The notes under the pieces: generated by a model
Databases searched by the model: none
Seen by the model: the letters and a program-made list of their open reading frames with translations, nothing else
Told to the model about the DNA's origin: nothing
Assembly (NCBI GenBank): GCA_030168575.1
Contig: CP115555.1
Location: 1,178,001 to 1,242,000, forward strand
Direction of reading: 5' to 3'
Origin: Methanomassiliicoccales archaeon LGM-RCC1
GTDB lineage: Archaea; Thermoplasmatota; Thermoplasmata; Methanomassiliicoccales; Methanomethylophilaceae
Length of the DNA stretch: 64,000 bases
Shown here: piece after piece, positions 1 to 8,264 of the stretch
Layout: the number at the start of each line of letters is the position of its first letter
How positions within the stretch are numbered: position 1 is the stretch's first letter
Made by a program: the position numbers and the translations under genes

Positions 1-1
1 T

Positions 2-238
2 CTTGCGATAGCATTCATCACCCCGTTCTGGAAGATCAGCGTGCATGCATGCGGTGTCATCGGACCATCCATGGGATTGGCCGCAGCATTCTGGCCTTAC
101 GGGGCGTTGTACATACTCCTTCTGCCCCCGATCATGTGGAGCCGTTACTTCCTGAAGAAGCACACTCCTCTCCAATTGGTGGGCGGAGCGCTTGTGGGAT
201 TCGTCATAACGTATCTCATTTTCTTCCTGTTGCTCTGA
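2..238 (+). CDS. PAP2-like membrane protein, C-terminal part (5' end outside window)
   Basis: Only the last 78 residues are present; the frame is open to the left edge. The peptide is strongly hydrophobic with at least two membrane segments. A K-x-S-x-H stretch (KISVHACG) and a later W-S-R-Y-F-L-K-K-H-T-P stretch followed by G-G-A-L-V-G resemble the second and third motifs of PAP2 phosphatases, where the histidines form the phosphohistidine and proton donor. Members act on lipid phosphates or diphosphates at the membrane. It ends in TGA and is followed by about 120 bases before upp. The family call is inferred from two degenerate motifs, so the protein may be a non-catalytic relative. Confidence 0.55.
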   Translation, partial: LAIAFITPFWKISVHACGVIGPSMGLAAAFWPYGALYILLLPPIMWSRYFLKKHTPLQLVGGALVGFVITYLIFFLLL

Positions 239-364
239 ATCAAGGGCATCATTCTAGTGGGCAACAATGACCATTATCTTGCTAAAAATCACATTATTGT
301 CGTATGTTAAACGAATCAGTTTTAACTGATACGACCATACAATATTCCCAGAGAAGTGAGTTCG

Positions 365-1003
365 ATGGATTTTTGCCCGAACATTCATGTCCTGGACCAT
401 CCCCTGATACGCCATAAGGTGGCGATGCTCAGGGATGTCAATACTGGTCACAAGGATTTTAGGGATCTGATCACCGAGATCGCTACCCTGATGGTCTACG
501 AGAGCTTCAGGGACGTTCCAACAATGGAGATCGAGGTTCAGACGCCCTTGGAGAAATGCAAGCAGACGGTTGTCAAGGACGACTGCATCGCAGTCATCCC
601 CATCCTCCGTGCCGGATTGGGCATGGTAGAAGGCATCCTGAACATCTTCCCCTCGGCAAAGGTCGGGCATATCGGCCTTTATAGGGACGAGGAGACGCAC
701 CAACCTATCGAATATTACTGCAAGCTTCCGGACCGCATCGAGGAGAAGGTGGTCATCGTCACCGACCCGATGCTCGCAACAGGAGGCAGCGCATCCGAGG
801 CCATCACCATGCTGAAGAAGCACGGATGCAAGAAGATCAAGCTGCTGTCCATCATAGCTGCCCCAACAGGAGCGGAGAGGGTCCACAAGGACCATCCCGA
901 CGTGGAGGTCTATATCTCCACCATGGACAGGGAGCTCAATGAGAACGCATACATCCTCCCAGGTTTGGGGGATGCCGGAGACAGGATCTTCGGAACCAAA
1001 TGA
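365..1003 (+). CDS. upp: Uracil phosphoribosyltransferase
   Basis: Converts uracil and PRPP to UMP in pyrimidine salvage. The 212-residue product starts with the family's N-terminal pattern (HVLDHPLIRHK), has ILRAGLGM in the middle and the PRPP-binding loop VTDPMLATGGSA near residues 130-145, and ends with GDAGDRIFGTK, which binds uracil. Length is normal for Upp. The ATG at 365 gives the usual short N-terminus; a GTG at 356 in the same frame would add three residues. The TATA-like stretch near 330-345 suggests a promoter of its own. A uracil permease gene follows after 28 bases, so uptake and phosphoribosylation are probably co-transcribed. Confidence 0.95.
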   Translation: MDFCPNIHVLDHPLIRHKVAMLRDVNTGHKDFRDLITEIATLMVYESFRDVPTMEIEVQTPLEKCKQTVVKDDCIAVIPILRAGLGMVEGILNIFPSAKVGHIGLYRDEETHQPIEYYCKLPDRIEEKVVIVTDPMLATGGSASEAITMLKKHGCKKIKLLSIIAAPTGAERVHKDHPDVEVYISTMDRELNENAYILPGLGDAGDRIFGTK

Positions 1004-1031
1004 TTCACAAACTCATTAGTGAGAAGATAAC

Positions 1032-2399
1032 ATGTCTGAAGAAAATGGAATGAAATATGATGTGGGGGACAAGCCTCCGTTCAAGGAGAACTTGGTATGC
1101 GCTCTGCAGCAGTTCCTCGCCATCAGTGCGGCCACCATACTCGTACCGCTCATCGTGGACCCCACAGGCGAGTACCTGAACATGGCTTCCGCCCTCATCG
1201 GAGCGGGATTCGGTACGATCGTGTACCTCCTGTTCACGCAGTTCAAGAGCCCTGTCTTCCTAGGAAGCAGTTTCGCATTCATCGGTCCGCTGTTCATGGC
1301 CATCGGATGCGGGTTCTTCGGTCTCATAATCGGAGCATTGGTCGCATGCCTGGTCTACGTCCTCATCGCCGTAATCGTTCTGGCCGGAGGAATCAGGTGG
1401 ATCAACAAGTACCTGCCTCCGATCGTCATCGGACCCACTGTGGCATTGATCGGATTCTTCCTCGCAGGAACCGCCATGACCTATGTGATGTACAACGAGT
1501 ACAACTCCGCATTGCCGACCGCGTCATACAACATGTTCGCAATTATCCTTGGTCTGTTCGCCTTCATGGTGATCGCATACACCTCAGTGAGGGCAAGGAG
1601 CTCCATCAGGATGTATCCCTTCATCGTCGGAATCGCAGTCGGATACGTTGCTGCCCTGATTCTGACAGGAATCGGAATGGCGACCGGCATCCAGGACCTT
1701 CAGCTCATCGACTTCTCGCCGTTCGAGAAGATCGGGGACTTCAACAACTGGATCCCCCAGCTGACCTTCGTCGGACTCTTGGGACAGGATCTCTCTGCCG
1801 TAGATATGTCGAAGATTGTAACCATCATCGTCGCATACTTCGTTACCGCATTCGTCGTGTTCACGGAGCACCTCGGGGACCACAAGAACATCAGTTCGAT
1901 CCTCAAGAGGAACCTGTTCGCCGATCCCGGACTTCACAGGACCCTTGTGGGAGACGGAGTGGGATCGTTCGTCGGAGCTATCTTCGGAGGTGTCCCCAAC
2001 ACCACCTATGGTGAATCGATCGGCTGTGTCGCACTGTCCAAGAATGCATCTACCAAGACCATCCTGCTGACAGCATTCATCTGTATCGTCGTGGCATTCA
2101 TCTACCCCATCGTGGTGTTCGTCGAGACCCTGCCCTGGTGTGTCATCGGATCCACCTGTATCGCACTGTACGGATTCATCTCCGTATCGGGTCTCAGGAT
2201 GCTGTCCGGTGTGGAGCTCATGGACCCCAGGAACCTGTACGTTGTCGCAGCGGTCTTCATCTGCGGTCTCGGAGGATTGTACTTCGATTTCGGCGGAGGA
2301 GTTGTCATCGATTCGCTGGCCCCTGCGCTGATCGTCGGTATCATCACCAATATCGTCATGAAGAACCATCTCATGAACCCCGAGCTCGAAGAAGCTTGA
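1032..2399 (+). CDS. uraA: Uracil/xanthine permease, NCS2 family (UraA-like)
   Basis: A 455-residue integral membrane protein with about 12-14 hydrophobic segments and the NCS2 landmarks: the N-terminal LQQFLAISAATILVPLIV region, the FLGSSFAFIGP half-helix with its polar gap, and the GGVPNTTYGESIG loop, which carries the substrate-binding glutamate in this family. It imports uracil by proton symport. Its place directly behind upp makes uracil the likely substrate rather than xanthine. A strong hairpin with a T tract follows the TGA stop, closing the upp-uraA unit. Confidence 0.92.
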   Translation: MSEENGMKYDVGDKPPFKENLVCALQQFLAISAATILVPLIVDPTGEYLNMASALIGAGFGTIVYLLFTQFKSPVFLGSSFAFIGPLFMAIGCGFFGLIIGALVACLVYVLIAVIVLAGGIRWINKYLPPIVIGPTVALIGFFLAGTAMTYVMYNEYNSALPTASYNMFAIILGLFAFMVIAYTSVRARSSIRMYPFIVGIAVGYVAALILTGIGMATGIQDLQLIDFSPFEKIGDFNNWIPQLTFVGLLGQDLSAVDMSKIVTIIVAYFVTAFVVFTEHLGDHKNISSILKRNLFADPGLHRTLVGDGVGSFVGAIFGGVPNTTYGESIGCVALSKNASTKTILLTAFICIVVAFIYPIVVFVETLPWCVIGSTCIALYGFISVSGLRMLSGVELMDPRNLYVVAAVFICGLGGLYFDFGGGVVIDSLAPALIVGIITNIVMKNHLMNPELEEA

Positions 2400-2407
2400 G
2401 GACAAAC

Positions 2408-2430
2408 GAGGGGATCATCCCCTCTCTTTT
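2408..2430 (+). terminator. Terminator after upp-uraA
   Basis: GAGGGG and CCCCTC are separated by ATCAT, forming a 6-bp GC-rich stem, and are followed by TCTTTT. It begins eight bases after the uraA stop. Confidence 0.7.
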
Positions 2431-2521
2431 AATTGTTCATTTTTATGCAGTAATTCATTCAAATAGGTAATATTGTTCGAATAGGAACATCGTTTAATAT
2501 CTACGATTCTAATACCGGACC

Positions 2522-3019
2522 ATGGACCAGATAACCGTACTGCTCAAGAGGTATCCGTCCCAGCGCAAGGTGGCCAAGAAGCTGCTGGAGTATGGGATCA
2601 GGGTGACGAAAGGTGTCGCATATTGCGGTGACATCGAGCAGACCGATGCTGGTATCGCACGTGCGTGCGAGGTTGACAGGAGAGTGGTCAGGACAACGCT
2701 CGAGCACATCTCCGCAACACCGGAACTGGACCGTATTTTCTCTAAGCTCCAGCCGATGCTGTCCATGGTGGATATGGCTGACGAGATCGGATGCTCCGCC
2801 ATCGTTATCATCCCTACGGACGCGAGGGTCCCCGGAATCATAGCAGATGTCACCACCGTCCTTTACAACTCCGGAATCACGCTCAGACAGGCGATGATCA
2901 GCGACGATGGTGAGAGGGACAGATCCACGCTCCAGTTGGTAGTCGACGGAAAGCTTCATGAGAACGTCATCATGCTCCTGAAGAACTGCCGCGGTGTGTC
3001 CAGCGTCCTGATCAAGTAA
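2522..3019 (+). CDS. ACT-domain regulator with N-terminal HTH
   Basis: The 165-residue protein has a helical N-terminal half (about 1-70) resembling a small HTH (ARACEVDRRVVRTTLEHI) and a C-terminal ACT domain (about 85-165: IVIIPTDARVPGIIADVTTVL, then two further strands). ACT domains bind amino acids or other small ligands. The architecture resembles archaeal COG2061, a predicted allosteric or transcriptional regulator sometimes linked to homoserine dehydrogenase. No homoserine dehydrogenase gene lies beside it; thrB and thrC are 39 kb away. It stands alone with its own AT-rich upstream region (2440-2521). The ligand is unknown. Confidence 0.7.
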   Translation: MDQITVLLKRYPSQRKVAKKLLEYGIRVTKGVAYCGDIEQTDAGIARACEVDRRVVRTTLEHISATPELDRIFSKLQPMLSMVDMADEIGCSAIVIIPTDARVPGIIADVTTVLYNSGITLRQAMISDDGERDRSTLQLVVDGKLHENVIMLLKNCRGVSSVLIK

Positions 3020-3062
3020 GATATTTGTTCTTTCAGTCCATTTAGGATTCAGGCGATTTCAT

Positions 3063-3200
3063 ATGCCGATGTCCAAGAAGCAGTTGGAGAAGAAGCAGCA
3101 GGCCAAGAAGGCAGAGCTGGCCGAGTTGGAGAAACAGGCCGCAGCCGGTGACGGCGAAGCAAAGAAGAAGATTGCAAAGCTGAAGAAGAAGATGAAGTGA
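3063..3200 (+). CDS. Small lysine-rich coiled-coil protein (45 aa)
   Basis: A 45-codon frame begins ATG-CCG-ATG-TCC and ends in TGA. The product is almost entirely Lys, Glu, Ala, Leu and Gln with heptad-like spacing (KKQLEKKQQAKKAELAELEK) and a short glycine break near residue 28, so a basic helical hairpin or coiled coil is likely. It lies 43 bases after the ACT regulator on the same strand. Nothing points to a specific function; a nucleic-acid- or ribosome-associated basic peptide is possible. Strand-consistent codon use and a clean ATG support a real gene, but it is short and low in complexity. Confidence 0.5.
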   Translation: MPMSKKQLEKKQQAKKAELAELEKQAAAGDGEAKKKIAKLKKKMK

Positions 3201-3255
3201 CTTTTCCTCTTGCCAGATGTTATAAACTTCTTTACCGATTTTGATTCCGATCTTT

Positions 3256-3657
3256 ATGGTTAACGCTTGTCCTCCTCAGTCAGATCCCCGTCTGAATGTA
3301 GCTGATTTCATCTCGAACAAGGATAACATGGCCTTGGCAGGCCTAGTGGTCGAAGGTATGGAAGGGCTGCTCGAAGTGGTCCTTAACGAGCTCAGGAAAC
3401 AGGAGCCCGACACGAACATCGTGAAGGTCGACCGTGATTTCCTCTCGGACGAGAACATAACCTTCGCTAGGGAACTTGGGGACTACATCGACAGAAAGCT
3501 CGCCGATGGGAAGAAGCTGAACCTGATCATTGCGGGGGATATCCCTGTAGTGGGGTGGAACCTTCTCATGGAGAAGTACAAGGGGAAAAACATCCAAGTG
3601 TACTACTGCGCCCAGGCATGCCGGCAGGTGCCTCTCTGCACCAAGCTACAGATATGA
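3256..3657 (+). CDS. Hypothetical protein, alpha/beta type (133 aa)
   Basis: Product not recognised. It starts at the ATG of MVNACPPQSDPRLN; an in-frame TTG at 3241 would add five residues. The body alternates predicted helices and strands (helix with GMEGLLEVVLNELRK, strand NIVKVDRDF, helix with FARELGDYIDRKL, strand LNLIIAGDIPVVGWN), suggesting a small Rossmann-like or thioredoxin-like fold. The C-terminal part holds three cysteines (CAQACRQVPLC), a possible redox or metal site. It converges with the next gene with only two bases between the stops. Confidence 0.6.
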   Translation: MVNACPPQSDPRLNVADFISNKDNMALAGLVVEGMEGLLEVVLNELRKQEPDTNIVKVDRDFLSDENITFARELGDYIDRKLADGKKLNLIIAGDIPVVGWNLLMEKYKGKNIQVYYCAQACRQVPLCTKLQI

Positions 3658-3659
3658 GA

Positions 3660-3998
3660 TCAGGCTTCTGAATCGTCGTCGATGAACCTGATGGTCACGT
3701 CGCGTTTGAGACCTAGATCCCCAGCGACCTCTATGGCCTTGACCATGGCCGAAGGCACGGGACATGCTGTGTGAGGTATCGGGGTCTCCTGAGCGAGCTT
3801 GTATACCTCTGATTTGTAGAATTCTGCTTCGACCTCCGAATAGGGGCTGAAGGATTCGAGTCTCCATGACATCTTCAGGATGTCGGGGCAGTCGCTCTTG
3901 ATGTCGAGCTTGACCATCCCCATCTCGTCGGTGGTGGCTGTTATGATCGTCTTCATCTTGCATACGCCGGCATCCACGCATACTTTGCAGTCAGTCAT
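3660..3998 (-). CDS. Small cysteine-containing protein, DUF6951-like (tentative)
   Basis: The 112-residue product begins MTDCKVCVDAGVCKMKTIITA and has a central IKSDCP and a C-terminal HTACPVPSAMVKAIEVAGDLGL. The pattern of an N-terminal cysteine followed by alternating strands, a conserved SDCP and a late CPVP helix recalls a family of small methanogen proteins of unknown function (DUF6951); this is from memory and unverified. The spaced cysteines suggest metal or redox binding. A longer reading from 4028 adds ten residues before this start. It faces the preceding gene tail to tail. Confidence 0.5.
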   Translation of the reverse strand: MTDCKVCVDAGVCKMKTIITATTDEMGMVKLDIKSDCPDILKMSWRLESFSPYSEVEAEFYKSEVYKLAQETPIPHTACPVPSAMVKAIEVAGDLGLKRDVTIRFIDDDSEA

Positions 3999-4080
3999 GT
4001 GAATCGGTTTCGAATGAGGATGCAGCATTATAATGCTATTCGGTGTGAGAATGAATCATAAGGGGTTTCAAGATAGGAAA

Positions 4081-4098
4081 ACGGGGCTCTGGCCCCGT
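4081..4098 (-). terminator. Terminator of the 4103-7584 operon
   Basis: ACGGGGC and GCCCCGT form a 7-bp stem with a 4-base loop. On the minus strand it follows the stop at 4103 and runs into TTTTCCT. Confidence 0.7.
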
Positions 4099-4102
4099 AG
4101 TT

Positions 4103-4972
4103 TCACTGTCTCTGGGCGGGAACCAGGAACTCGGCGATTCCGTATCCGGTGCGACCGTCCATGACAGTCTCCGAGATGGTCTCGATGAGCATCATATCCT
4201 TGCTGCCCTGCATCGGGAGCTGAGCGTGCTTCAGGATCTTCGCCCTCACATCATAGGTCTTTCCGCTCTTTCCGGTCATCTTCATCGTGTATCCGGCGGG
4301 CAGGTTTCCGTTGTATTCCAATTCGACATCGATCTTGATGACGGGATCGTTGGAATCCTTGGTACCTACGAATCCAGCATCGACATCGCCCATCTGGGTG
4401 GAGAGCTTGGTGGCGTTCCATCCGAGGTCCTTGTCGTACACGGAGTTCAGCCAAAGCCACATCTTCGGTGAGCCCCAGTCGCGGACACCTTCGCTCTTGT
4501 CCCTCTCGCCGGTGGCATCCACCTGGCAGGAGTAGTCTCCAATGACGATCTTTCCAGTGGCGACACCGAACTGCTCGAAGTGCTCCGAAGCGGTGTTGGC
4601 GGACATGGTCGCACCCTTCTCATCTACACAGTCATGGTAGTCCATGACGGGGTTGACGGGATTCCAGCAGATGTCCAGTGAGGACATGATGGGAACGGGC
4701 TCTTTGGACATGTCGAACAGAGGGCCGTTGAACGTGATCCTCCATGCGCCGTCCTTCTCATCGAATTTGAGGCATGAGCACAACTTCTTGTTCTCGTCGC
4801 AGGGCTCGGTGTTCCTGAGGCCAAACACGCCGTTCCTGTTCATCACGAAAAGGAAGACGGATTTCTCGTTCCTGTTGGGCTTGTTGCCTATGCGCATGAA
4901 AGCTGTAAGGCCCTCCTTCTTGTCGAAGAAGTTGAAGTAATAGCTCTCGTTCCAATCAAGTTCTGTGCTCAT
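4103..4972 (-). CDS. Lipocalin-like protein (AttH/CrtC-like, DUF7064-like), function unknown
   Basis: The 289-residue product begins MSTELDWNESYYFNFFD; the ATG overlaps the stop of the upstream enzyme gene in ATGA, indicating translational coupling. It is rich in alternating strands with repeated aromatic and polar residues (AFMRIGNKPNR, FLFVMNRNGVFGL, WLWLNSVYDKD), the look of a two-domain beta barrel such as the AttH/CrtC or DUF7064/7065 families, which bind hydrophobic ligands or act as hydratases. There is no signal peptide or membrane segment, so it is probably cytosolic. The tight coupling to a PEP-synthase-like enzyme suggests a shared substrate. The family assignment is tentative. Confidence 0.5.
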   Translation of the reverse strand: MSTELDWNESYYFNFFDKKEGLTAFMRIGNKPNRNEKSVFLFVMNRNGVFGLRNTEPCDENKKLCSCLKFDEKDGAWRITFNGPLFDMSKEPVPIMSSLDICWNPVNPVMDYHDCVDEKGATMSANTASEHFEQFGVATGKIVIGDYSCQVDATGERDKSEGVRDWGSPKMWLWLNSVYDKDLGWNATKLSTQMGDVDAGFVGTKDSNDPVIKIDVELEYNGNLPAGYTMKMTGKSGKTYDVRAKILKHAQLPMQGSKDMMLIETISETVMDGRTGYGIAEFLVPAQRQ

Positions 4973-7584
4973 TTCGATTCCTCCAATATGGTGACCTCTC
5001 CTTTCGTACCGTCGACCAGCACTAGGTCTCCGGTGTGGAGGGTGGTTGAAGCTGATTTGACCGCGGTGACGGCAGGGATCCTGTATTCCCTGGAGATGAC
5101 TGCCCCATGGCATAGGATTCCTCCGGTCTCGGTGATGAGTCCTCCGAGCTTGGAGAACACGACCGTCCATCCGGGGTCGGTGTTGCTGGTGACCAGGATC
5201 TCTCCCTTCTCGACCTCTCCGAGGTCCCTTACGTCCATGATGATGCGCACCTTTCCGCGGTAGCTTCCGGGACTGGACGCAGCACCAACGAGCACGTCTC
5301 CGTGGGAGATGGGGTCGTCGTCGAAGTCCACTCCGTTGAGCAGGAACTTCGGTGGGAGCCTGTCGCGGTACTTCATGAACTCTGCCTTCCTGGGGGCGAT
5401 CAGCGCCTTGATGTCGCCGATGTTCTTTCCGTTGAGGATGTCGATGGCCTCGGTGTCCTCCAGGAAGAATATGTCCTCCCTGTCGTCGATGAGTCCCTTC
5501 TCCGCCATCCTCCTTCCCTGCTCCAGGAAGATTAGCCTGTTCCTGTACATCATGTGGTCGAGGTAGAACCTCTGGTTTTCCCTGAATATGAGGTAAGTGC
5601 GGGCGTACTTCAGGACGGTCATGATGAGCTTCCTTCTGAAGAATCCGAGCCTCTTCTTGATGTCAGTCTCGGTATCCTCCCTGCGCTTGACACCGTTCTT
5701 GAACTCTTCCCTGAGATCCACATCTCCAGCGGCCATCTGCAGCGCGATTCCCATTACGTAGTCGGGATCCTCCGCCCACCTGAGAGCGTTGAGTTCCCTC
5801 GTACCTGACCTGTGGCCGAAGTCCTTGATGAACTTGTTGTACACGTCCTTGAACGGTGCATCGGATGTCTGAAGCCAGGTCACGAACTCGGCCGGAGCCA
5901 TGCTCTCAGCCTTCTTCCTGACATCGGGGTCATTCCTGAGGGCGACTCCCAGGTCGGAGAATCCCTTGTTGGTCTCGATGGTCTTGTTGTCCTCCAGTCC
6001 GGACATGAGCCCGGCATAGATGGAACCGTCATCGTTCATCCATTTGACGCACCAGTTCTTGACCAGAAGGTTGGTCATGATCGAATGGGATACCATTCCG
6101 TAACGGATCAGCTGATAGTGCTTGGTCGATCCCTTGCGGATCTTGTAATACCAATCGGCCAGTTCCTTGTCCTCGAGCTTAGTGAGGTCCAGAGCATCGA
6201 ATTCCTCGCATAGCTTCAGGAATCCCTTAGCCCATTCCCTGTAGACCTTGTCGGTCTTCCAGATCATTCCGTCTCTGTCGCGGATGAGCAGGCAGAGCTG
6301 TGACTTGACCATACCGAGTATATCGTTGGGGTACTTCGAGATCCTCTCCTGCTCGGAGCGGGGGAAATACTCGAGAAGCTCCCTGGAACGGATCAGCTTC
6401 GGATAGTGGGCGAAGATCCTCTCCAGCACGACCGCGGAGAAATATACCCTTGACTTGTGCAGTTTCGTGAGTGGCCCGGACTCGAGGTCCTTGTATCCCA
6501 TCATGTGGGCGCCCTCATGGTTCACGTAATCGGTGAGCAGTTTCCCCATGACAGTGTAGAACATTGGTGTCGTTGCATCCGCCCAATATTCGTCTCCGTA
6601 TCCCCTTGACCATAGGATGTCGTCCTTCTCGGCCATGTCGGGAAGCGTCGTAATGGCCCTGGACTGCAGGATGTACACCTTGCCGTCCTCCACAGCCCAC
6701 TCGATGTCCTGGGGGCATCCGAAGTGGTTTCTGAGTTTCAGTCCCTCGTCCGCTATCGCTTTTAGGATCTTGTCGTTCGCACAGCGTACGTCCCTCTTGT
6801 CCTCGTCGATGTCGATCAGCTTGTTCTCTCCTCCTATGAGGTAGAATCCCTGCTGCTTGGTGTTGACGGTGCAGTCGACGACCTCCCCGTCGTATGAAAG
6901 TATGTATCTGTCCGGGGTGACGAGTCCAGATACTATCGATTCTCCGAGTCCCCATGACGCCTCTATGATGATGTGTCCTTCTCCTGTGACGGGATCTGAT
7001 GTGAACATGACTCCGCTGATGTCTGATTTGACCATTCTCTGTACGACAATCGCCATTCCCTGTTCCAAGTGATTCTTGGAGGCGTCGTGCCTGTACTTCA
7101 TAGCCCTAGCATTCCAGTAGGAGGTCCAGCATTTCAGGACCATCTGGATGATGTCATGCTTTCTCACGTTCAGATAGGTGTCCTGTTGTCCTGCGAAACT
7201 CGCATCCGCAAGATCCTCGGCCACTGCTGAGGATCTGACTGCGAAGTACTCCCCGTCAAGGCTGAAGAAGTTCTTCTTGAGGATGTCGATCTCCTGCTCT
7301 GGAAGGTCCGCTTCGAAGAACATGTTGCGTATCTTCTCCGAGGAGGATTCCAGCGATTCTTCATCATCGAAGTCCGTCGATTCGAGTACCTCTGCTATCT
7401 TGGATCTGAGACCTGTGAGGTCGAGGAACATCTCGTATGCATCCACGGTCACGGAGAGCGCAGGCGGTACGCTGAATCCGCTGGATATCATCTTTGCGAT
7501 ATTGATTCCTTTTCCTCCGACCAAGCTTATGTCTAGGTCGGATGAATCCAGGGGTACGACAGGGCGAGGACTATCTGTTGTCAT
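4969..7584 (-). CDS. PEP synthase / rifampicin phosphotransferase-like enzyme
   Basis: The 871-residue protein has an N-terminal PPDK ATP-binding domain (about 1-320): VGGKGINIAKM, FAVRSSAVAEDLADASFAGQQ and ISGVMFTSDPVTGEG are the ATP-grasp landmarks. A long helical middle follows (about 330-740), then a C-terminal phosphohistidine swivel domain with GGILCHGAVISREYRIPAV, whose His (about residue 826) would carry phosphate. The order ATP domain, middle, C-terminal His domain matches rifampicin phosphotransferase rather than classical PEP synthase, where the His domain is central and a PEP-binding barrel follows; no such barrel is visible. It probably transfers phosphate from ATP to an unknown small molecule. 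ATG 7584 is preferred to the TTG at 7587. Confidence 0.75.
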   Translation of the reverse strand: MTTDSPRPVVPLDSSDLDISLVGGKGINIAKMISSGFSVPPALSVTVDAYEMFLDLTGLRSKIAEVLESTDFDDEESLESSSEKIRNMFFEADLPEQEIDILKKNFFSLDGEYFAVRSSAVAEDLADASFAGQQDTYLNVRKHDIIQMVLKCWTSYWNARAMKYRHDASKNHLEQGMAIVVQRMVKSDISGVMFTSDPVTGEGHIIIEASWGLGESIVSGLVTPDRYILSYDGEVVDCTVNTKQQGFYLIGGENKLIDIDEDKRDVRCANDKILKAIADEGLKLRNHFGCPQDIEWAVEDGKVYILQSRAITTLPDMAEKDDILWSRGYGDEYWADATTPMFYTVMGKLLTDYVNHEGAHMMGYKDLESGPLTKLHKSRVYFSAVVLERIFAHYPKLIRSRELLEYFPRSEQERISKYPNDILGMVKSQLCLLIRDRDGMIWKTDKVYREWAKGFLKLCEEFDALDLTKLEDKELADWYYKIRKGSTKHYQLIRYGMVSHSIMTNLLVKNWCVKWMNDDGSIYAGLMSGLEDNKTIETNKGFSDLGVALRNDPDVRKKAESMAPAEFVTWLQTSDAPFKDVYNKFIKDFGHRSGTRELNALRWAEDPDYVMGIALQMAAGDVDLREEFKNGVKRREDTETDIKKRLGFFRRKLIMTVLKYARTYLIFRENQRFYLDHMMYRNRLIFLEQGRRMAEKGLIDDREDIFFLEDTEAIDILNGKNIGDIKALIAPRKAEFMKYRDRLPPKFLLNGVDFDDDPISHGDVLVGAASSPGSYRGKVRIIMDVRDLGEVEKGEILVTSNTDPGWTVVFSKLGGLITETGGILCHGAVISREYRIPAVTAVKSASTTLHTGDLVLVDGTKGEVTILEESK

Positions 7585-7669
7585 CAATTGACGAATATGG
7601 ATTACAATAAAGGCATTATCGGTTCATATATTCGACAATCAACGTATATTATTTAATTAGAACAAGGGT

Positions 7670-7685
7670 GGGCCCTTTCGGGCCC
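7670..7685 (-). terminator. Hairpin after the YaaH-like gene
   Basis: GGGCCC repeated on both sides of TTTC gives a perfect 6-bp stem just past the stop at 7711 on the minus strand; weakly T-rich sequence follows about 10 bases further. Confidence 0.5.
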
Positions 7686-7710
7686 TAAGAAGGAATAAAT
7701 GCCTTTTTGC

Positions 7711-8196
7711 TTAGAACGCAGGGATCTTTCCCTCGGTTGCCAACGACATTCCGAGGTAGAAGTTGAACAGGAAGTTCAGCGCGGCGACTACTCCGAGTAT
7801 GGTGGTCAGTCCGCCTATGATTCCGTTCAGTCCTGCGAGCAGGAAGACGAACGCAGTGGTTATTAGCAACAGGGTCAACAGTCTTGGTGTTTTCGCCATG
7901 ATCGACCAGATGATGCAGAAGAGGAAGATTATCCCGAAACCTACACTTCCCCAAGAGTCTATTCCATATCCGGTGGCGAACACAGCTGCACCGACCAACA
8001 GGAACACCGTGAATCCGAACGCGCTCTCCGCTCTCCAAGCAGCGACTGCCACGAGCATGATCATCGCACCGATGAGCATGAACAGCTCTGCGGGGATGAC
8101 TGTCTCGACGAAGCATGACAGCGCCAGAGGGAATGAGATCGCAGCGACGAACAGGAGTCCGCATGCTGTCGGGTCTATTGGCTTGAATTCTGACAT
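7711..8196 (-). CDS. GPR1/FUN34/YaaH-like membrane protein (acetate/succinate transporter family)
   Basis: The 161-residue protein has six hydrophobic segments. It starts with NP-like DPTACGLLFVAAISFPLAL, similar to the first helix of the acetate-succinate channel family SatP/YaaH, and has the length of a minimal six-helix member. The ATG at 8196 is chosen because the longer frame to 8235 reads through the mtaB terminator hairpin. Family members move acetate or related small compounds. It lies behind mtaCB but a hairpin separates them, so it may be transcribed partly by read-through. A role in acetate uptake for biosynthesis would suit a methylotrophic methanogen; this is inference. Confidence 0.6.
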   Translation of the reverse strand: MSEFKPIDPTACGLLFVAAISFPLALSCFVETVIPAELFMLIGAMIMLVAVAAWRAESAFGFTVFLLVGAAVFATGYGIDSWGSVGFGIIFLFCIIWSIMAKTPRLLTLLLITTAFVFLLAGLNGIIGGLTTILGVVAALNFLFNFYLGMSLATEGKIPAF

Positions 8197-8223
8197 GAAG
8201 CACAACCTCCGAAAATTGGTGTT

Positions 8224-8243
8224 GCCCGGCATCACTGCCGGGC
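8224..8243 (-). terminator. Hairpin between mtaB and the YaaH-like gene
   Basis: GCCCGGCA and TGCCGGGC form a perfect 8-bp stem with loop TCAC. On the minus strand it follows the mtaB stop by about 20 bases; only a short T run follows, so it may attenuate rather than stop transcription. Confidence 0.55.
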
Positions 8244-8264
8244 TTTAGTTTAAGGTTTTACAAA

